DNA from: Kocuria sp.
GTDB taxonomy: Bacteria > Actinomycetota > Actinomycetes > Actinomycetales > Micrococcaceae
Length of the DNA: 64,000 bases
Assembly (NCBI RefSeq): GCF_030538595.1
Contig: NZ_JAUNTS010000002.1
Coordinates: 124,001-188,000, forward strand
Reading direction: 5' to 3'
Shown here: piece by piece, positions 49,036-57,989 of the stretch
Position numbering within the stretch: position 1 is the first letter of the stretch
Layout of the letters: the number at the start of each line of letters is the position of its first letter
Translations under genes and position numbers: made by a program
The notes under the pieces: generated by a model
Told to the model about the DNA's origin: nothing
Databases searched by the model: none
Seen by the model: only the letters and a program-made list of their open reading frames with translations

Positions 49036-51156
49036 ATGAGCTTGGCACAGGAGATCAATCGCGTCGTTGCACCCTTTGAAGTCGTCTCCGAGTACAAACC
49101 TGCCGGTGATCAGCCCAAGGCCATCGCGGAGCTGACGCAGCGCGTCAACGACGGCGAAAAGGACATTGTCCTGCTGGGTGCCACGGGTACGGGCAAGTCG
49201 GCCACTGCCGCGTGGTTGATCGAATCAGTGCAGCGTCCCACGCTGCTCATGGTGCAGAACAAGACCCTGGCGGCGCAGCTGGCCAGTGAGCTACGGGAAC
49301 TGCTGCCCAACAACGCTGTCGAATACTTTGTCTCCTACTACGACTACTACCAGCCGGAGGCCTACGTCCCACAGACGGACACTTTCATTGAGAAGGATTC
49401 CTCCATCAATGAGGAAGTGGAGCGGCTGCGTCACTCGGCCACCAACGCGCTGCTGACACGGCGCGACGTCGTAGTGGTCTCCACAGTCTCCTGTATTTAC
49501 GGTCTGGGCACTCCGGAGGAATACATCCAGCAGATGGTCACCCTCAAAGTGGGGGCGGAAATGGACCGGGACGACCTTCTGCGGCAGTTTGTCAACATGC
49601 AGTACGCCCGTAACGATCTCGATTTCCACCGGGGCACTTTTCGGGTCCGCGGGGACACCGTGGAGATCATTCCCATGTATGAGGAACACGCCATCCGCAT
49701 TGAATTTTTTGGGGATGAGATCGAGTCCATCTACACCCTGCACCCGCTGACGGGAGAGATCATTCGGGAAGAGACCGAAATGTACGTTTTCCCGGCCTCT
49801 CACTACGTTGCCGGTGCCGAACGGATGGCCAGGGCTGTCACCGAGATTGAGGATGAACTCCGCGAGCGGCTGGACACCCTGGAATCTCAGAACAAGCTGG
49901 TGGAAGCGCAACGTCTGCGCATGCGCACCACCTATGACCTGGAAATGATGCAGCAGATGGGCTACTGCAACGGGATTGAGAACTACTCCCGGCACATCGA
50001 CGGCCGTGGCCCCGGCTCCGCTCCGCACTGCCTGCTGGACTACTTCCCGGATGATTTTCTGCTGGTCATTGATGAATCCCATGTAACCGTTCCGCAGATC
50101 GGCGGCATGTATGAGGGCGACATGTCCAGGAAACGTACTCTGGTGGAGCACGGGTTCCGGTTGCCCTCGGCCATGGACAACCGGCCTCTGAAGTGGGATG
50201 AGTTCTTGGAACGGATCGGCCAGACCGTCTACCTGTCGGCTACCCCGGGTTCCTATGAGCTGGGCAAGGCCGACGGTTACGTGGAACAGATCATTCGCCC
50301 CACCGGTCTGGTGGACCCGGAGGTTGTGATCAAACCGACCCGGGGCCAGATTGACGACCTCCTGGATGAAATCAACACCCGCGTGGCCAAAGACGAGCGT
50401 GTTCTGGTGACCACGCTGACCAAACGCATGGCGGAAGACCTGACGGACTACCTCATGGAACACGGGGTCAAGGTCCAGTATCTCCACTCGGATGTGGACA
50501 CCCTGCGCCGGGTGGAACTGCTCAGCGAGCTACGCCAAGGTGTGTTCGATGTCCTGGTGGGCATCAACCTGCTGCGTGAAGGATTGGACCTTCCGGAAGT
50601 TTCCCTGGTCTCCATCTTGGATGCCGACAAGGAAGGCTTCTTGCGGTCCACCACATCTTTGATCCAGACCATTGGACGTGCCGCCCGTAACCTCAACGGG
50701 CAGGTGCACATGTACGCGGACAAGATCACAGACTCCATGCAGACGGCGATTGATGAAACCAACCGCCGCCGTGACGTGCAGATTGCGTACAACAAGGAGC
50801 ACGGCATAGACCCGCAACCTCTGCGGAAGCGCATTGCGGACATCACCGACCAGCTGGCCCGGGAAGCTGAGGACACTCACGAACTGTTGGCCGCACGTTC
50901 AGCAGCCAGCGGGAAAACTGGCCCTGCCAAGGACGCCCAGGCTGCAGCTGCTCTGGACGGGGCCGAACGTCAGTTGCGTCAGGACGGTGTGGAAGCCGGC
51001 CCCGCGCAAAACCTGGAGGACTTGGTGCTGCAACTCACCGAACAGATGAATCAGGCAGCAGCTGATCTGAAGTTTGAACTCGCAGCCAGAATCCGCGATG
51101 AACTGGCAGACCTCAAACGCGAGTTGCGTCACGTGCGGGACTCTGCCGGGTCCTGA
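49036..51156 (+). CDS. uvrB: Excinuclease ABC subunit UvrB
   Basis: A 706-residue UvrB, the damage-verifying helicase-like core of nucleotide excision repair. Walker A GATGTGKS is at residues 48-55. The beta-hairpin that clamps DNA is [21 protein letters not shown]. Other motifs are [31 protein letters not shown] and QTIGRAARN. The C-terminal UVR domain (about 655-695) recruits UvrC. An Ala/Gly-rich linker of about 40 residues precedes it. uvrA and uvrC lie 7 and 10 kb downstream. Confidence 0.97.
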   Translation: MSLAQEINRVVAPFEVVSEYKPAGDQPKAIAELTQRVNDGEKDIVLLGATGTGKSATAAWLIESVQRPTLLMVQNKTLAAQLASELRELLPNNAVEYFVSYYDYYQPEAYVPQTDTFIEKDSSINEEVERLRHSATNALLTRRDVVVVSTVSCIYGLGTPEEYIQQMVTLKVGAEMDRDDLLRQFVNMQYARNDLDFHRGTFRVRGDTVEIIPMYEEHAIRIEFFGDEIESIYTLHPLTGEIIREETEMYVFPASHYVAGAERMARAVTEIEDELRERLDTLESQNKLVEAQRLRMRTTYDLEMMQQMGYCNGIENYSRHIDGRGPGSAPHCLLDYFPDDFLLVIDESHVTVPQIGGMYEGDMSRKRTLVEHGFRLPSAMDNRPLKWDEFLERIGQTVYLSATPGSYELGKADGYVEQIIRPTGLVDPEVVIKPTRGQIDDLLDEINTRVAKDERVLVTTLTKRMAEDLTDYLMEHGVKVQYLHSDVDTLRRVELLSELRQGVFDVLVGINLLREGLDLPEVSLVSILDADKEGFLRSTTSLIQTIGRAARNLNGQVHMYADKITDSMQTAIDETNRRRDVQIAYNKEHGIDPQPLRKRIADITDQLAREAEDTHELLAARSAASGKTGPAKDAQAAAALDGAERQLRQDGVEAGPAQNLEDLVLQLTEQMNQAAADLKFELAARIRDELADLKRELRHVRDSAGS

Positions 51157-51159
51157 GCC

Positions 51160-51187
51160 TTGTCCGGCACAGGCAGCCGTGTAGCAT
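51160..51187 (+). promoter_or_regulatory. terC promoter
   Basis: TTGTCC (51160-51165) and TAGCAT (51182-51187) are 16 bases apart. The expected transcription start near 51194 coincides with the first helix of the candidate riboswitch, leaving a leader of about 170 bases. Confidence 0.5.
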
Positions 51188-51193
51188 GTTCGC

Positions 51194-51335
51194 AGCGTAA
51201 GGGAGTATCCACACACGTTGTGAACGTCAGCACGCGGGGCCCACAGTGGCTCAGCCGGGCACAACGGTCGGGAATTTACAGGTGGCCGCAGCGCGGATGA
51301 CACCGGAAAGATCCGACGGAGAGACTTGCGTTCTC
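51194..51335 (+). ncRNA. Candidate yybP-ykoY manganese riboswitch upstream of terC
   Basis: The leader has the two conserved junction elements of this class: AAGGGAGTA at 51199-51207 and GAGAGACTT at 51319-51327. They are closed by a P1 helix, CGTAAG (51196-51201) with CTTGCG (51325-51330). GTCA (51225-51228) and small hairpins (CACA/TGTG; CGGAT/ATCCG) lie between. terC genes are classic targets. Just after P1, GTTCTC can pair with GAGGAC over the ribosome binding site, a possible expression switch. The identification is by eye and not a covariance-model hit. Confidence 0.6.
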
Positions 51336-51366
51336 AACCCATACCCATCTTGGAGAGGACGCTTCC

Positions 51367-52620
51367 TTGGAAGTTTCACCTGTGATCTGGGGAGTCACCA
51401 TCGCCGTGATTCTCGGTATGTTGGCTTTCGACTATTTCTTCCACGTCCGTAAGGCACACGAACCTCACATCAAAGAAGCGGCCATCTGGTCTGCCATCTA
51501 CGTGGGCGCAGCCCTGATCTTCGGCCTGTTTGTCCTGTGGCAGTGGGGCCCCACGTACGGTGGCGAGTACTATGCCGGGTACATCACGGAGAAGGCTCTG
51601 TCCGTTGACAACCTCTTTGTGTTCCTGATCATCATTGCTTCCTTCAAGGTCCCCCGCGAGGACCAGCAGAAGGTTCTGTTGTTCGGCATCACTTTTGCGC
51701 TGATCGCCCGTACAGGCTTCATCTTCATCGGTGCAGCAGCCCTGAATGCACTGGCCTGGCTGTTCTACATTTTCGGTATCTTCCTGATCTTCACCGCCGT
51801 GAACCTGATCCGCGGGGAGCTCAAAGACGGCTCCACTGAGGACGAGGCGGACAACTTCATCATTCGCCTGGCCAAGCGTTTCATCCCCACCACTGATTAC
51901 TACGACGGCGACAAACTGTTCACGGTGGAAAACGGCAAGCGTGTGATGACTCCCATGCTGTTGGTCATGGTGGCCATTGGCGGCACGGACATCCTGTTCG
52001 CCTTCGACTCCATTCCCGCGATCTTTGGCCTGACCCAGGAGACCTACCTGGTGTTCACGGCCGTGGCGTTCTCCCTGATGGGTCTGCGTCAGCTGTACTT
52101 CCTGATTGACGGCCTGCTGGATCGCCTGATTTACCTGTCGTGGGGATTGGCCATCATTCTGGGCTTCATCGGCTACAAGCTGATTGTCCACGCCCTCCAT
52201 GAAAATGACCTTCCGTTCATCAACGGCGGCGATCCCGTGCACTTCCCGCCGGAAGTCACCATCAGCCAGTCACTGACCGTGATCATCGGCGTCCTGGTAC
52301 TCACCGTGCTGCTCTCCCTCTACAGCCCCAAGGGCCGTGCGCTGCGGGTGATTTCCGGGCTGCGCAACGTGGCTGAGGCCTACGTGACCCTGCCGCAGGA
52401 CGCACCGGTTGCTGAACGCGAACGGCTTGCTGCCAAGGGCGCCAAGCTCGCGGCACGTATGCCGAACGTGCCGGAGAAGTATCAGCAGGAACTCATCGAC
52501 GAAGGAGACGAGTTCCGCGACCTTCTGGCCCGTGCCCGTGGAAAGCACGAACACTTTGAACGCACCGGCGAAGCCCCCGAGCCGGAAACTCTGGACAAGG
52601 ACTCCCACCCCAAGGTGTGA
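51367..52620 (+). CDS. TerC family integral membrane protein (Alx/MeeF-like)
   Basis: A 417-residue TerC-family protein with 8-9 hydrophobic helices. Conserved intramembrane acidic residues appear in SVDNLFVFLII (near residue 80) and FAFDSIPAIFGLT (near 218). Relatives such as Alx, MntP-associated TerC and MeeF/MeeY export manganese or load exported metalloenzymes. The C-terminal 80 residues are charged and soluble. The TTG start has GGAGAGGA 7 bases upstream, inside the likely riboswitch expression platform. It stands alone, with its own terminator. Confidence 0.9.
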   Translation: MEVSPVIWGVTIAVILGMLAFDYFFHVRKAHEPHIKEAAIWSAIYVGAALIFGLFVLWQWGPTYGGEYYAGYITEKALSVDNLFVFLIIIASFKVPREDQQKVLLFGITFALIARTGFIFIGAAALNALAWLFYIFGIFLIFTAVNLIRGELKDGSTEDEADNFIIRLAKRFIPTTDYYDGDKLFTVENGKRVMTPMLLVMVAIGGTDILFAFDSIPAIFGLTQETYLVFTAVAFSLMGLRQLYFLIDGLLDRLIYLSWGLAIILGFIGYKLIVHALHENDLPFINGGDPVHFPPEVTISQSLTVIIGVLVLTVLLSLYSPKGRALRVISGLRNVAEAYVTLPQDAPVAERERLAAKGAKLAARMPNVPEKYQQELIDEGDEFRDLLARARGKHEHFERTGEAPEPETLDKDSHPKV

Positions 52621-52634
52621 GATTCCATGTGTTG

Positions 52635-52679
52635 ACGGTGGGAGGCCGGGACCCCTGGGTCCCGGCCTCCCGCCGTTTT
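52635..52679 (+). terminator. terC terminator
   Basis: A 19-bp stem with one G-U pair (ACGGTGGGAGGCCGGGACC with GGTCCCGGCCTCCCGCCGT) and a CCTG loop is followed by TTT. It starts 15 bases after the terC stop. Confidence 0.9.
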
Positions 52680-52748
52680 CAGACTGTTGAAACCCCCCTG
52701 TTTCGGACTACGCCTCCACCGGGTTTCCGTCCAGCAGTGCCAGCGCGC

Positions 52749-53339
52749 TCAGGTTGATCTGAGCAGGAGGAACACTCCAGCGCCCAGTGCGGCCCAGAGC
52801 AGGGAAGCCAACGTGCCAATGATGAACTGTTCGCGCTGAAAAGCCGTGGTGAACTCCCCGTATCGGGCCAAGCCTTTGATGGCCACCACAATGGCCACGC
52901 CGTTGGGGAATCCCATGGCCAAGCAGGCGGCCACACAGGCTCGCTCCAAGATCCCAATGACCAAACCACCCCGCAACGGTGGGCCCATTGGCTCTGGGGC
53001 CGCGGCTGAGGGGTCGGCCGCGAGTGCTTCCGTTGCGCCGCCCCGACCCGGAGACTCAGGCCCACCAGTGATCAGAGCCATGGTGTTGCGCCGCTGGGCT
53101 TCCAGATCCCGGGCAACATACAGCAGAAAACGCACGACCGGGTCTCCGGACAGCGCAAAGGCCGTGACCACCACAAGGCCAGTCACCCAAACCGGTACCC
53201 CAGCCGACAGCGCCCACAGCACCAGGATCACCGTGATCAGCAGCAGCGGCGCCCAGACCGTGGTCACCCCGCGGGCGCTCCACAGGGAGCCACGTACACC
53301 CGGTGCCGTGGAAGCGCGGTGCCCGGCCGAATCACTCAT
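52749..53339 (-). CDS. Four-helix membrane protein paired with SatD-like regulator
   Basis: A 196-residue membrane protein. Hydrophobic helices are at about 27-45, 48-66, 124-150 and 172-193. A cytoplasmic Pro/Ala/Gly-rich loop of about 45 residues lies between helices 2 and 3. The conserved-looking part is the C-terminal half: GGLVIGILERAC, VAIKGLARYGEF and REQFIIGTLASLLWA. I recall similar proteins next to SatD-like regulators in actinobacteria, but no function is established. The ATG at 53339 overlaps the upstream gene by 8 bases. The longer frame upstream is not supported. Confidence 0.75.
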   Translation of the reverse strand: MSDSAGHRASTAPGVRGSLWSARGVTTVWAPLLLITVILVLWALSAGVPVWVTGLVVVTAFALSGDPVVRFLLYVARDLEAQRRNTMALITGGPESPGRGGATEALAADPSAAAPEPMGPPLRGGLVIGILERACVAACLAMGFPNGVAIVVAIKGLARYGEFTTAFQREQFIIGTLASLLWAALGAGVFLLLRST

Positions 53340-53949
53340 GACCGCAAGCCTCCTGATCGGCTCGATGCAACAGGTCCACCAGAACCTCCCGGACAGCCTT
53401 TTCCTCCTGCCACATGGCCGTGGACAGACGCCTGGACACGGATGGCTGCGTGATCCCCAGCTCCTGTGCGATGGCCAGTTGGGTGTACCCGCGATCGGCG
53501 AGGTCAGCGGCCGCACGGGAGGTCTCTGTTCGACGACGCCGCACGGTGGCCAGCAAACCCAACACCGCATCCGCCTGGCCGGCTGAAGGCGTGGTGTCAG
53601 AGCCTTGAACGCAAGTGTGCCCCGGTGCTGCTTTGGCAAAGTCAACCGCAACACGGGCACTGACAAATGCGGGCCCCGTGGCCTCGGAAACAGTGGGTGG
53701 CAGGGGAGTGTCCACCGGTCCAACCCCCACTCCCACGTGCCAGTCCTGGGCGTCCACCAGCATCAGAACCGCGTGCAGCGCCTGCTCCGGATCTGTGTAA
53801 AGAGCTTGCAGTTCATCCCCGGAGGCCACCTGCCAGTCCAGCACGGCACCGAGCGCTTGATCTTGCAGTAACTCTCTGTGCCCGGACATGTCCAACTTTC
53901 CGGGATGGCTGCGAGAATCCCGCCGATCAGCGGTGACAACGTACGGCAT
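53332..53949 (-). CDS. SatD-like protein with C-terminal helix-turn-helix
   Basis: A 205-residue protein. The N-terminal half resembles the SatD family, with the opening VVTADRRDSR and the later VASGDELQALY and GVGVGPVDTPLP. The C-terminal third has a sigma-region-4/MarR-like helix-turn-helix at about residues 155-177 (YTQLAIAQELGITQPSVSRRL), so DNA binding is likely. The start ATG 53949 has GGGAGG 5 bases upstream. Two palindromic sites in its promoter suggest autoregulation. It is translationally coupled to the membrane protein. The ligand and targets are unknown. Confidence 0.75.
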   Translation of the reverse strand: MPYVVTADRRDSRSHPGKLDMSGHRELLQDQALGAVLDWQVASGDELQALYTDPEQALHAVLMLVDAQDWHVGVGVGPVDTPLPPTVSEATGPAFVSARVAVDFAKAAPGHTCVQGSDTTPSAGQADAVLGLLATVRRRRTETSRAAADLADRGYTQLAIAQELGITQPSVSRRLSTAMWQEEKAVREVLVDLLHRADQEACGHE

Positions 53950-53959
53950 TCAGCCTCCC

Positions 53960-53977
53960 ATGCAGTTCTAATTGCAT
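53960..53977. promoter_or_regulatory. Palindromic operator candidate, site 1
   Basis: ATGCAGTTCTAATTGCAT has 5-bp inverted arms (ATGCA with TGCAT) and lies 10 bases upstream of the SatD-like start codon, overlapping its ribosome binding region or transcription start. It resembles site 2 at 13 of 18 positions. Confidence 0.5.
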
Positions 53978-53988
53978 AATGTCATCAT

Positions 53989-54006
53989 ATGCGGTTATAG
54001 ACGCAT
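53989..54006. promoter_or_regulatory. Palindromic operator candidate, site 2
   Basis: ATGCGGTTATAGACGCAT has arms ATGCG and CGCAT and lies 29 bases centre-to-centre from site 1. The AT-rich DNA between the sites holds TATGAT on the minus strand, a possible -10 for the SatD-like gene. Confidence 0.5.
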
Positions 54007-54022
54007 TACCGTGCCGTGGAGT

Positions 54023-56635
54023 TCAGCGGCCTGTCTCCGTGATCGGCCCCACGTTGTCCACCAGTACGGCCGGAAAGCCGTCGTAGTCGGAAGCAGCCAG
54101 GTCAATGCGGGCATTGATGCCGTAATCATGATTGCCGTCCGGGTCATCAAACACCTGCTGGACGGTCCAGAAACCGTCCAGTCCGGCGGGTGATTCGTTG
54201 ATCCGGATCAACGCGGGGCCACGTGCCTGCGCGTCCGTGTAGATGTCGTCGTATTCGTTGAAGTAGGCATCCAGGGCGTCCGCCCACCGGTCACGGTCCC
54301 ACCCTGTGCCGCCATCCAGGGCACCCAAAGTCTTGTCCTTCTCCTGGGCAAAAAGTTCCACACGCTGGAACATGGCATTGCGGACCATGATGCGGAAAGC
54401 GCGCAGGTTTTGGGTGATGGCGGGAGCCTGTTCTTCCATGAGCTCGGCCAGAGAATCTTGGGAGGTCCCCATGGGTGATTCCTCCCCACGAGCCAATTTC
54501 TCCCATTCATCCAGGAGGGAGTTGTCCGTCTGCCGGATGGTCTCACCCAGCCATTCGATGATGTCCTCCAGAGCTTCCGTGCGCAGTTCAATTGGCACGG
54601 TCTGCCGCAACGCCCGGTAGGCATCCGTCAAATAGCGCAGCAAGATGCCTTCTGATCGGGTCAAGCTGTAGAACTGGACGTACTGGCCAAAGGTCATGGC
54701 GCGTTCAAACATGTCCCGGACCACGGATTTGGGGGTGAGTTCGTGCTGAGCCACCCACGGCGCGGAAGACCTGTACGTCTCAAAGGCTTGCTCCAACAAC
54801 TCCCGCAGAGGCATGGGCCAGGCGACCTCATCCAGTTCCCTCATGCGTTCGTTGTACTCCAGGCCATCGGCCTTCATACGAGCCAGGGCCTCTGTCTTTT
54901 CCTTCTTCTCCTGCATCATCAACACCTGGCGCGGGCGCTCCAAGGTGGCTTCAATGACGGAGACCGCATCCAGTTCAAAGCCCTCCGCCTCCGGATCCAG
55001 CAGAGTCAAAGCGGCCAAGGCAAACGGCGCCAACGCGTTGTTCAGGGCAAAGTTCTCCTGCAGCTCCACTGTCAGTCGGTAGCGGTGGGCGTTGTCCTCA
55101 GTACGACCCAACCGCTCCACCACGCCGGTGGCCAACAGCTCACGCAGAATCCCCAGAGCCTCCCGGACCCACCGCCTACGGTCTGCAGCCGTGCCATCCA
55201 GCCCGTTGAGCAAATGGACAGTGGCGGCCACTGGATCACCGTGGCGCTGCAGAAGATTGAGCAGCATGGAGTGGGTCACCGTGAATGTTGAGCGCAGTGC
55301 CTCCGGTTGAGATTCCACCAGGGCGTCAAAGGTCTTGTTGGACCAGGAGACAAAGCCCTGAGGTGGTTTCTTCTTGGGGATCTGACGCAGTTTCTTTTCA
55401 TCATCCCCGTGCTTGCGCCGCGCCTTTTCCATGGCCCGGGCATTCTCAATGTCATGTTCGGGAGCCTGGACCACCACCGTGCCCTGGGTGTCAAAACCCG
55501 CCCGTCCGGCCCGTCCGGCAATTTGGTGGAACTCGCGGGACATCAGGCGCCGAGTCCGAGTTCCATCGAACTTGGACAGCGCCGTGATCAGCACGGTGCG
55601 AATGGGCACGTTGATACCCACACCCAAGGTGTCTGTTCCACAGATCACCTTCAGCAGGCCGTCCTGGGCCAGCTGCTCCACCAGCCGCCGATACTTGGGC
55701 AGCATGCCCGCGTGGTGGACACCAATGCCGTTGCGCACCAGGCGGTTGAGTGTCTTGCCGAATCCGGCCGCGAACTTGAAGTTCGCAATCACCTCCGCCA
55801 CCCGTTCCTTCTCCGCCTTGGACAGCACATTGGCGCTCATGAGCGCCTGCGCCTGATCCATGGCCTGCAGCTGGGAGAAATGCACCACGTACACGGGTGC
55901 CTGGTGTGTTGAGACCAGTTCCTCCAACTGCTCCAACACGGGGATCTGGGAGTAGTAGTAGGTCAACGGTACGGGTCGCTGTGCGTCATTGACCACGGCC
56001 ACGTCCCGCCCGGTGACTGAGCGCAGACGATCTTCAATCCGGGTGGTCTCACCCAGCGTGGCAGACATTAGGATGAACTGCGCTTGGGGCAACTCCACCA
56101 GCGGCACCTGCCACGCCCAACCCCGCTGGGGATCTGCGTAGAAGTGGAATTCATCCATGACCACCGGACCAAGGTCTGCATCCGGGCCCTCCCGCAGAGC
56201 AATGTTGGCAAGGATCTCCGCGGTGCAGCACACGATGGGCGCCTCCGCATTGACCGCGGAATCACCGGTGACCATGCCCACGTTCTCCGCCCCGAAAGCA
56301 GCACAGAGGGCAAAGAACTTTTCCGAGACCAACGCTTTGATGGGCGCCGTGTAATAGGAACGCTGCCCCGTGGCCAAGGCCGCAAAATGCGCAGCCAGCG
56401 CAACCATGGACTTGCCGGAGCCGGTGGGCGCGGCCAAAATGACGTTTGCCCCGCCTGCCACTTCCAGGGTGGCTTCCTCCTGGTGCGGGTAAAGCTCCAG
56501 ATCACGGCTGGCAGCCCACCCCACAAAGCCCTCAAAAATCTCATCCGGGCTCAGCGGATTCCGCGCGAAATCCCCGCGCAGAGAGTGCTGCCCGGGGGCT
56601 GACAAACCAGGGGAGAGTGCATCAAGTAGTGACAT
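54023..56635 (-). CDS. DEAD/DEAH-box RNA helicase with DUF3516 domain
   Basis: An 870-residue Ski2-like superfamily 2 helicase. Walker A APTGSGKS is at residues 69-76, DEFH at 161-164, motif III LMSATLGE near 185, and GTDTLGVGINVP and QIAGRAGRAG (motif VI) in the second RecA domain. The C-terminal part, about 450-870, matches DUF3516 of actinobacterial helicases, with an RNA-related role inferred only from the Ski2 resemblance. The ATG at 56635 (MSLLDALSP) is chosen because TAGGCT lies 7 bases upstream and the family begins there; the frame extends further without support. Confidence 0.9.
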   Translation of the reverse strand: MSLLDALSPGLSAPGQHSLRGDFARNPLSPDEIFEGFVGWAASRDLELYPHQEEATLEVAGGANVILAAPTGSGKSMVALAAHFAALATGQRSYYTAPIKALVSEKFFALCAAFGAENVGMVTGDSAVNAEAPIVCCTAEILANIALREGPDADLGPVVMDEFHFYADPQRGWAWQVPLVELPQAQFILMSATLGETTRIEDRLRSVTGRDVAVVNDAQRPVPLTYYYSQIPVLEQLEELVSTHQAPVYVVHFSQLQAMDQAQALMSANVLSKAEKERVAEVIANFKFAAGFGKTLNRLVRNGIGVHHAGMLPKYRRLVEQLAQDGLLKVICGTDTLGVGINVPIRTVLITALSKFDGTRTRRLMSREFHQIAGRAGRAGFDTQGTVVVQAPEHDIENARAMEKARRKHGDDEKKLRQIPKKKPPQGFVSWSNKTFDALVESQPEALRSTFTVTHSMLLNLLQRHGDPVAATVHLLNGLDGTAADRRRWVREALGILRELLATGVVERLGRTEDNAHRYRLTVELQENFALNNALAPFALAALTLLDPEAEGFELDAVSVIEATLERPRQVLMMQEKKEKTEALARMKADGLEYNERMRELDEVAWPMPLRELLEQAFETYRSSAPWVAQHELTPKSVVRDMFERAMTFGQYVQFYSLTRSEGILLRYLTDAYRALRQTVPIELRTEALEDIIEWLGETIRQTDNSLLDEWEKLARGEESPMGTSQDSLAELMEEQAPAITQNLRAFRIMVRNAMFQRVELFAQEKDKTLGALDGGTGWDRDRWADALDAYFNEYDDIYTDAQARGPALIRINESPAGLDGFWTVQQVFDDPDGNHDYGINARIDLAASDYDGFPAVLVDNVGPITETGR

Positions 56636-56642
56636 CGGCATC

Positions 56643-56648
56643 AGCCTA
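56643..56648 (-). promoter_or_regulatory. -10 element for leaderless helicase gene
   Basis: Minus-strand TAGGCT is followed by 7 bases and ATG 56635. Confidence 0.45.
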
Positions 56649-56708
56649 TCCGGGGCGGCAGACATCACAGCAGTCGCACTCTGGGGTACTGCCTGAGCCG
56701 AAACGGCA

Positions 56709-56767
56709 ACGACGTCGGCCCCCACCCCGCGTGAGCACTGCTCCCGCACGGTGAGGGCCGGCGTCGT
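56709..56767 (-). terminator. MBL-hydrolase terminator candidate
   Basis: A 13-bp stem with one G-U pair (ACGACGTCGGCCC with GGGCCGGCGTCGT) closes a 33-base loop. It lies 20 bases downstream of the minus-strand MBL gene and ahead of the helicase promoter. Confidence 0.45.
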
Positions 56768-56786
56768 CGTCAGAAAGGGGACAAAG

Positions 56787-57443
56787 TCACCAGCCGCGGT
56801 CGCGCCACTCCTGCAAATGCGGGCGTTCGGCGCCCAGGGTGGTGGGATCACCGTGGCCGGGGTAGATCACGGTGTCATCGTCAAAGCGGTCAAAGATCCG
56901 GGTGACCACGTCCTTGTAGAGCTGCTGGAACTCCTCCGGACTGTCGGTCTTGCCCACGCCCCCGGGGAACAGGGAATCGCCGGTGAAGATCCGGACGGGT
57001 CCCTGGGGGTCGCGGTACACCAGGGCAATGGAGCCCGGAGTGTGCCCACGCAAGCCGATGACTTCCAGGTCAAAGCCGTCAAACTCCGCAATGTCCCCGT
57101 GATCCAGGGTCAGGTCCATGGCAACGTCAATGTCGTCCTCGTCATCCGAACCGCAGGCTGTGACAGCCTCCGAACGGGACTTGACCTCGGCCAGAGCTCG
57201 CACGTGATCCCAGTGCGAATGCGTGGTGATGATCATCTGGAGGCTGCCGGACAGGCTGCAATCGTGGCAACCTGCACCCACCAGGCCGGCGATGGCGCGG
57301 GGGTTGTCGGCGGCGTCGATCAGCACTTGGGTACCGTGCGTTTTGGAGGTCAGGAGGTAGACATTATTTGCCATGTCGCTGACCTGAATGGAACGGACTG
57401 TGATCTCGGTCAGATCCACAGTCTGTGTGTCGGTTACGATCAT
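56787..57443 (-). CDS. MBL-fold metallo-hydrolase
   Basis: A 218-residue metallo-beta-lactamase-fold hydrolase of the glyoxalase II-like group. The metal motif THSHWDH gives H75, H77, D79 and H80. Later ligands are in LRGHTPGS, FTGDSLF (bridging Asp) and YPGHGDPTT. The substrate is unknown. Genes of this type often sit beside uvrA in actinobacteria. The ATG at 57443 has TAGAAT 7 bases upstream on the minus strand, so it seems leaderless. It is divergent from the next small gene. Confidence 0.9.
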   Translation of the reverse strand: MIVTDTQTVDLTEITVRSIQVSDMANNVYLLTSKTHGTQVLIDAADNPRAIAGLVGAGCHDCSLSGSLQMIITTHSHWDHVRALAEVKSRSEAVTACGSDDEDDIDVAMDLTLDHGDIAEFDGFDLEVIGLRGHTPGSIALVYRDPQGPVRIFTGDSLFPGGVGKTDSPEEFQQLYKDVVTRIFDRFDDDTVIYPGHGDPTTLGAERPHLQEWRDRGW

Positions 57444-57450
57444 GCGGACG

Positions 57451-57456
57451 ATTCTA
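57451..57456 (-). promoter_or_regulatory. -10 element for leaderless MBL gene
   Basis: Minus-strand TAGAAT is followed by 7 bases and ATG 57443. Confidence 0.45.
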
Positions 57457-57496
57457 AGACGGTTCAGGGGTTGCATTCATCCCCAAACCAAGGTGT

Positions 57497-57934
57497 GTGA
57501 TGAAAGGCGCTATGCCAGCTGTGCTACCCCCGGCTGACCAGGAGTGGGAACGCAAGCGCCCCGTGCGTCTCATCACAGTCACAATCGTCTCTTATCTTCT
57601 TGTGATGGCCACGTTGTGGATTCAGACCCACGACCCGGAGATCGTTGCCGCCAGTTTGGACCCGGAACTGGGTGTTGCCCTCAACCCTCAGCCCACGGTG
57701 GGCACTGCGGTGGGGGTGGGGTTGCTCTACGCGGTTCCGCTGCTGCTGTGGGTGAAAAACATCCCGTACGTGTTACATCTGATGGCAGCGCTGTGCATTC
57801 TGGGGGCCGTGGTGTTCACGCTGTCTGCGGGCACCGGATTCCTGTGGAACTGGCGAGTGGGTGTGGTTCCGCTGGCCGGAGTGGTGGTCAATCTGACCTG
57901 GTTGCTCCTGGCCTACCGGCGGGATCACATCTGA
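57497..57934 (+). CDS. Small four-helix membrane protein upstream of uvrA
   Basis: A 145-residue membrane protein of unknown function. A charged N-terminus is followed by four hydrophobic helices (about 25-43, 68-88, 91-110 and 117-138). A short loop after helix 1 contains [10 protein letters not shown]. The start could be GTG 57497, ATG 57500 or ATG 57512; AAGG lies just upstream of the first two. It lies between the MBL hydrolase gene and uvrA. No family is recognised with confidence. Confidence 0.7.
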   Translation: MMKGAMPAVLPPADQEWERKRPVRLITVTIVSYLLVMATLWIQTHDPEIVAASLDPELGVALNPQPTVGTAVGVGLLYAVPLLLWVKNIPYVLHLMAALCILGAVVFTLSAGTGFLWNWRVGVVPLAGVVVNLTWLLLAYRRDHI

Positions 57935-57976
57935 GGTTGCGGGGAAGCTGCAATTCAGGTTGTCGGTGACCGGCGA

Positions 57977-57982
57977 TAAGCT
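57977..57982 (+). promoter_or_regulatory. -10 element for leaderless uvrA
   Basis: TAAGCT is followed by 7 bases and GTG 57990. TTCAGG at 57954-57959, 17 bases upstream, is a weak -35. No LexA-type box is visible. Confidence 0.45.
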
Positions 57983-57989
57983 GGCGGAC

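Noticed and set aside
52749..53723. 324-residue version of the minus-strand membrane protein
   Set aside because: The first 128 residues are the SatD-like gene read in another frame; the true start is ATG 53339.
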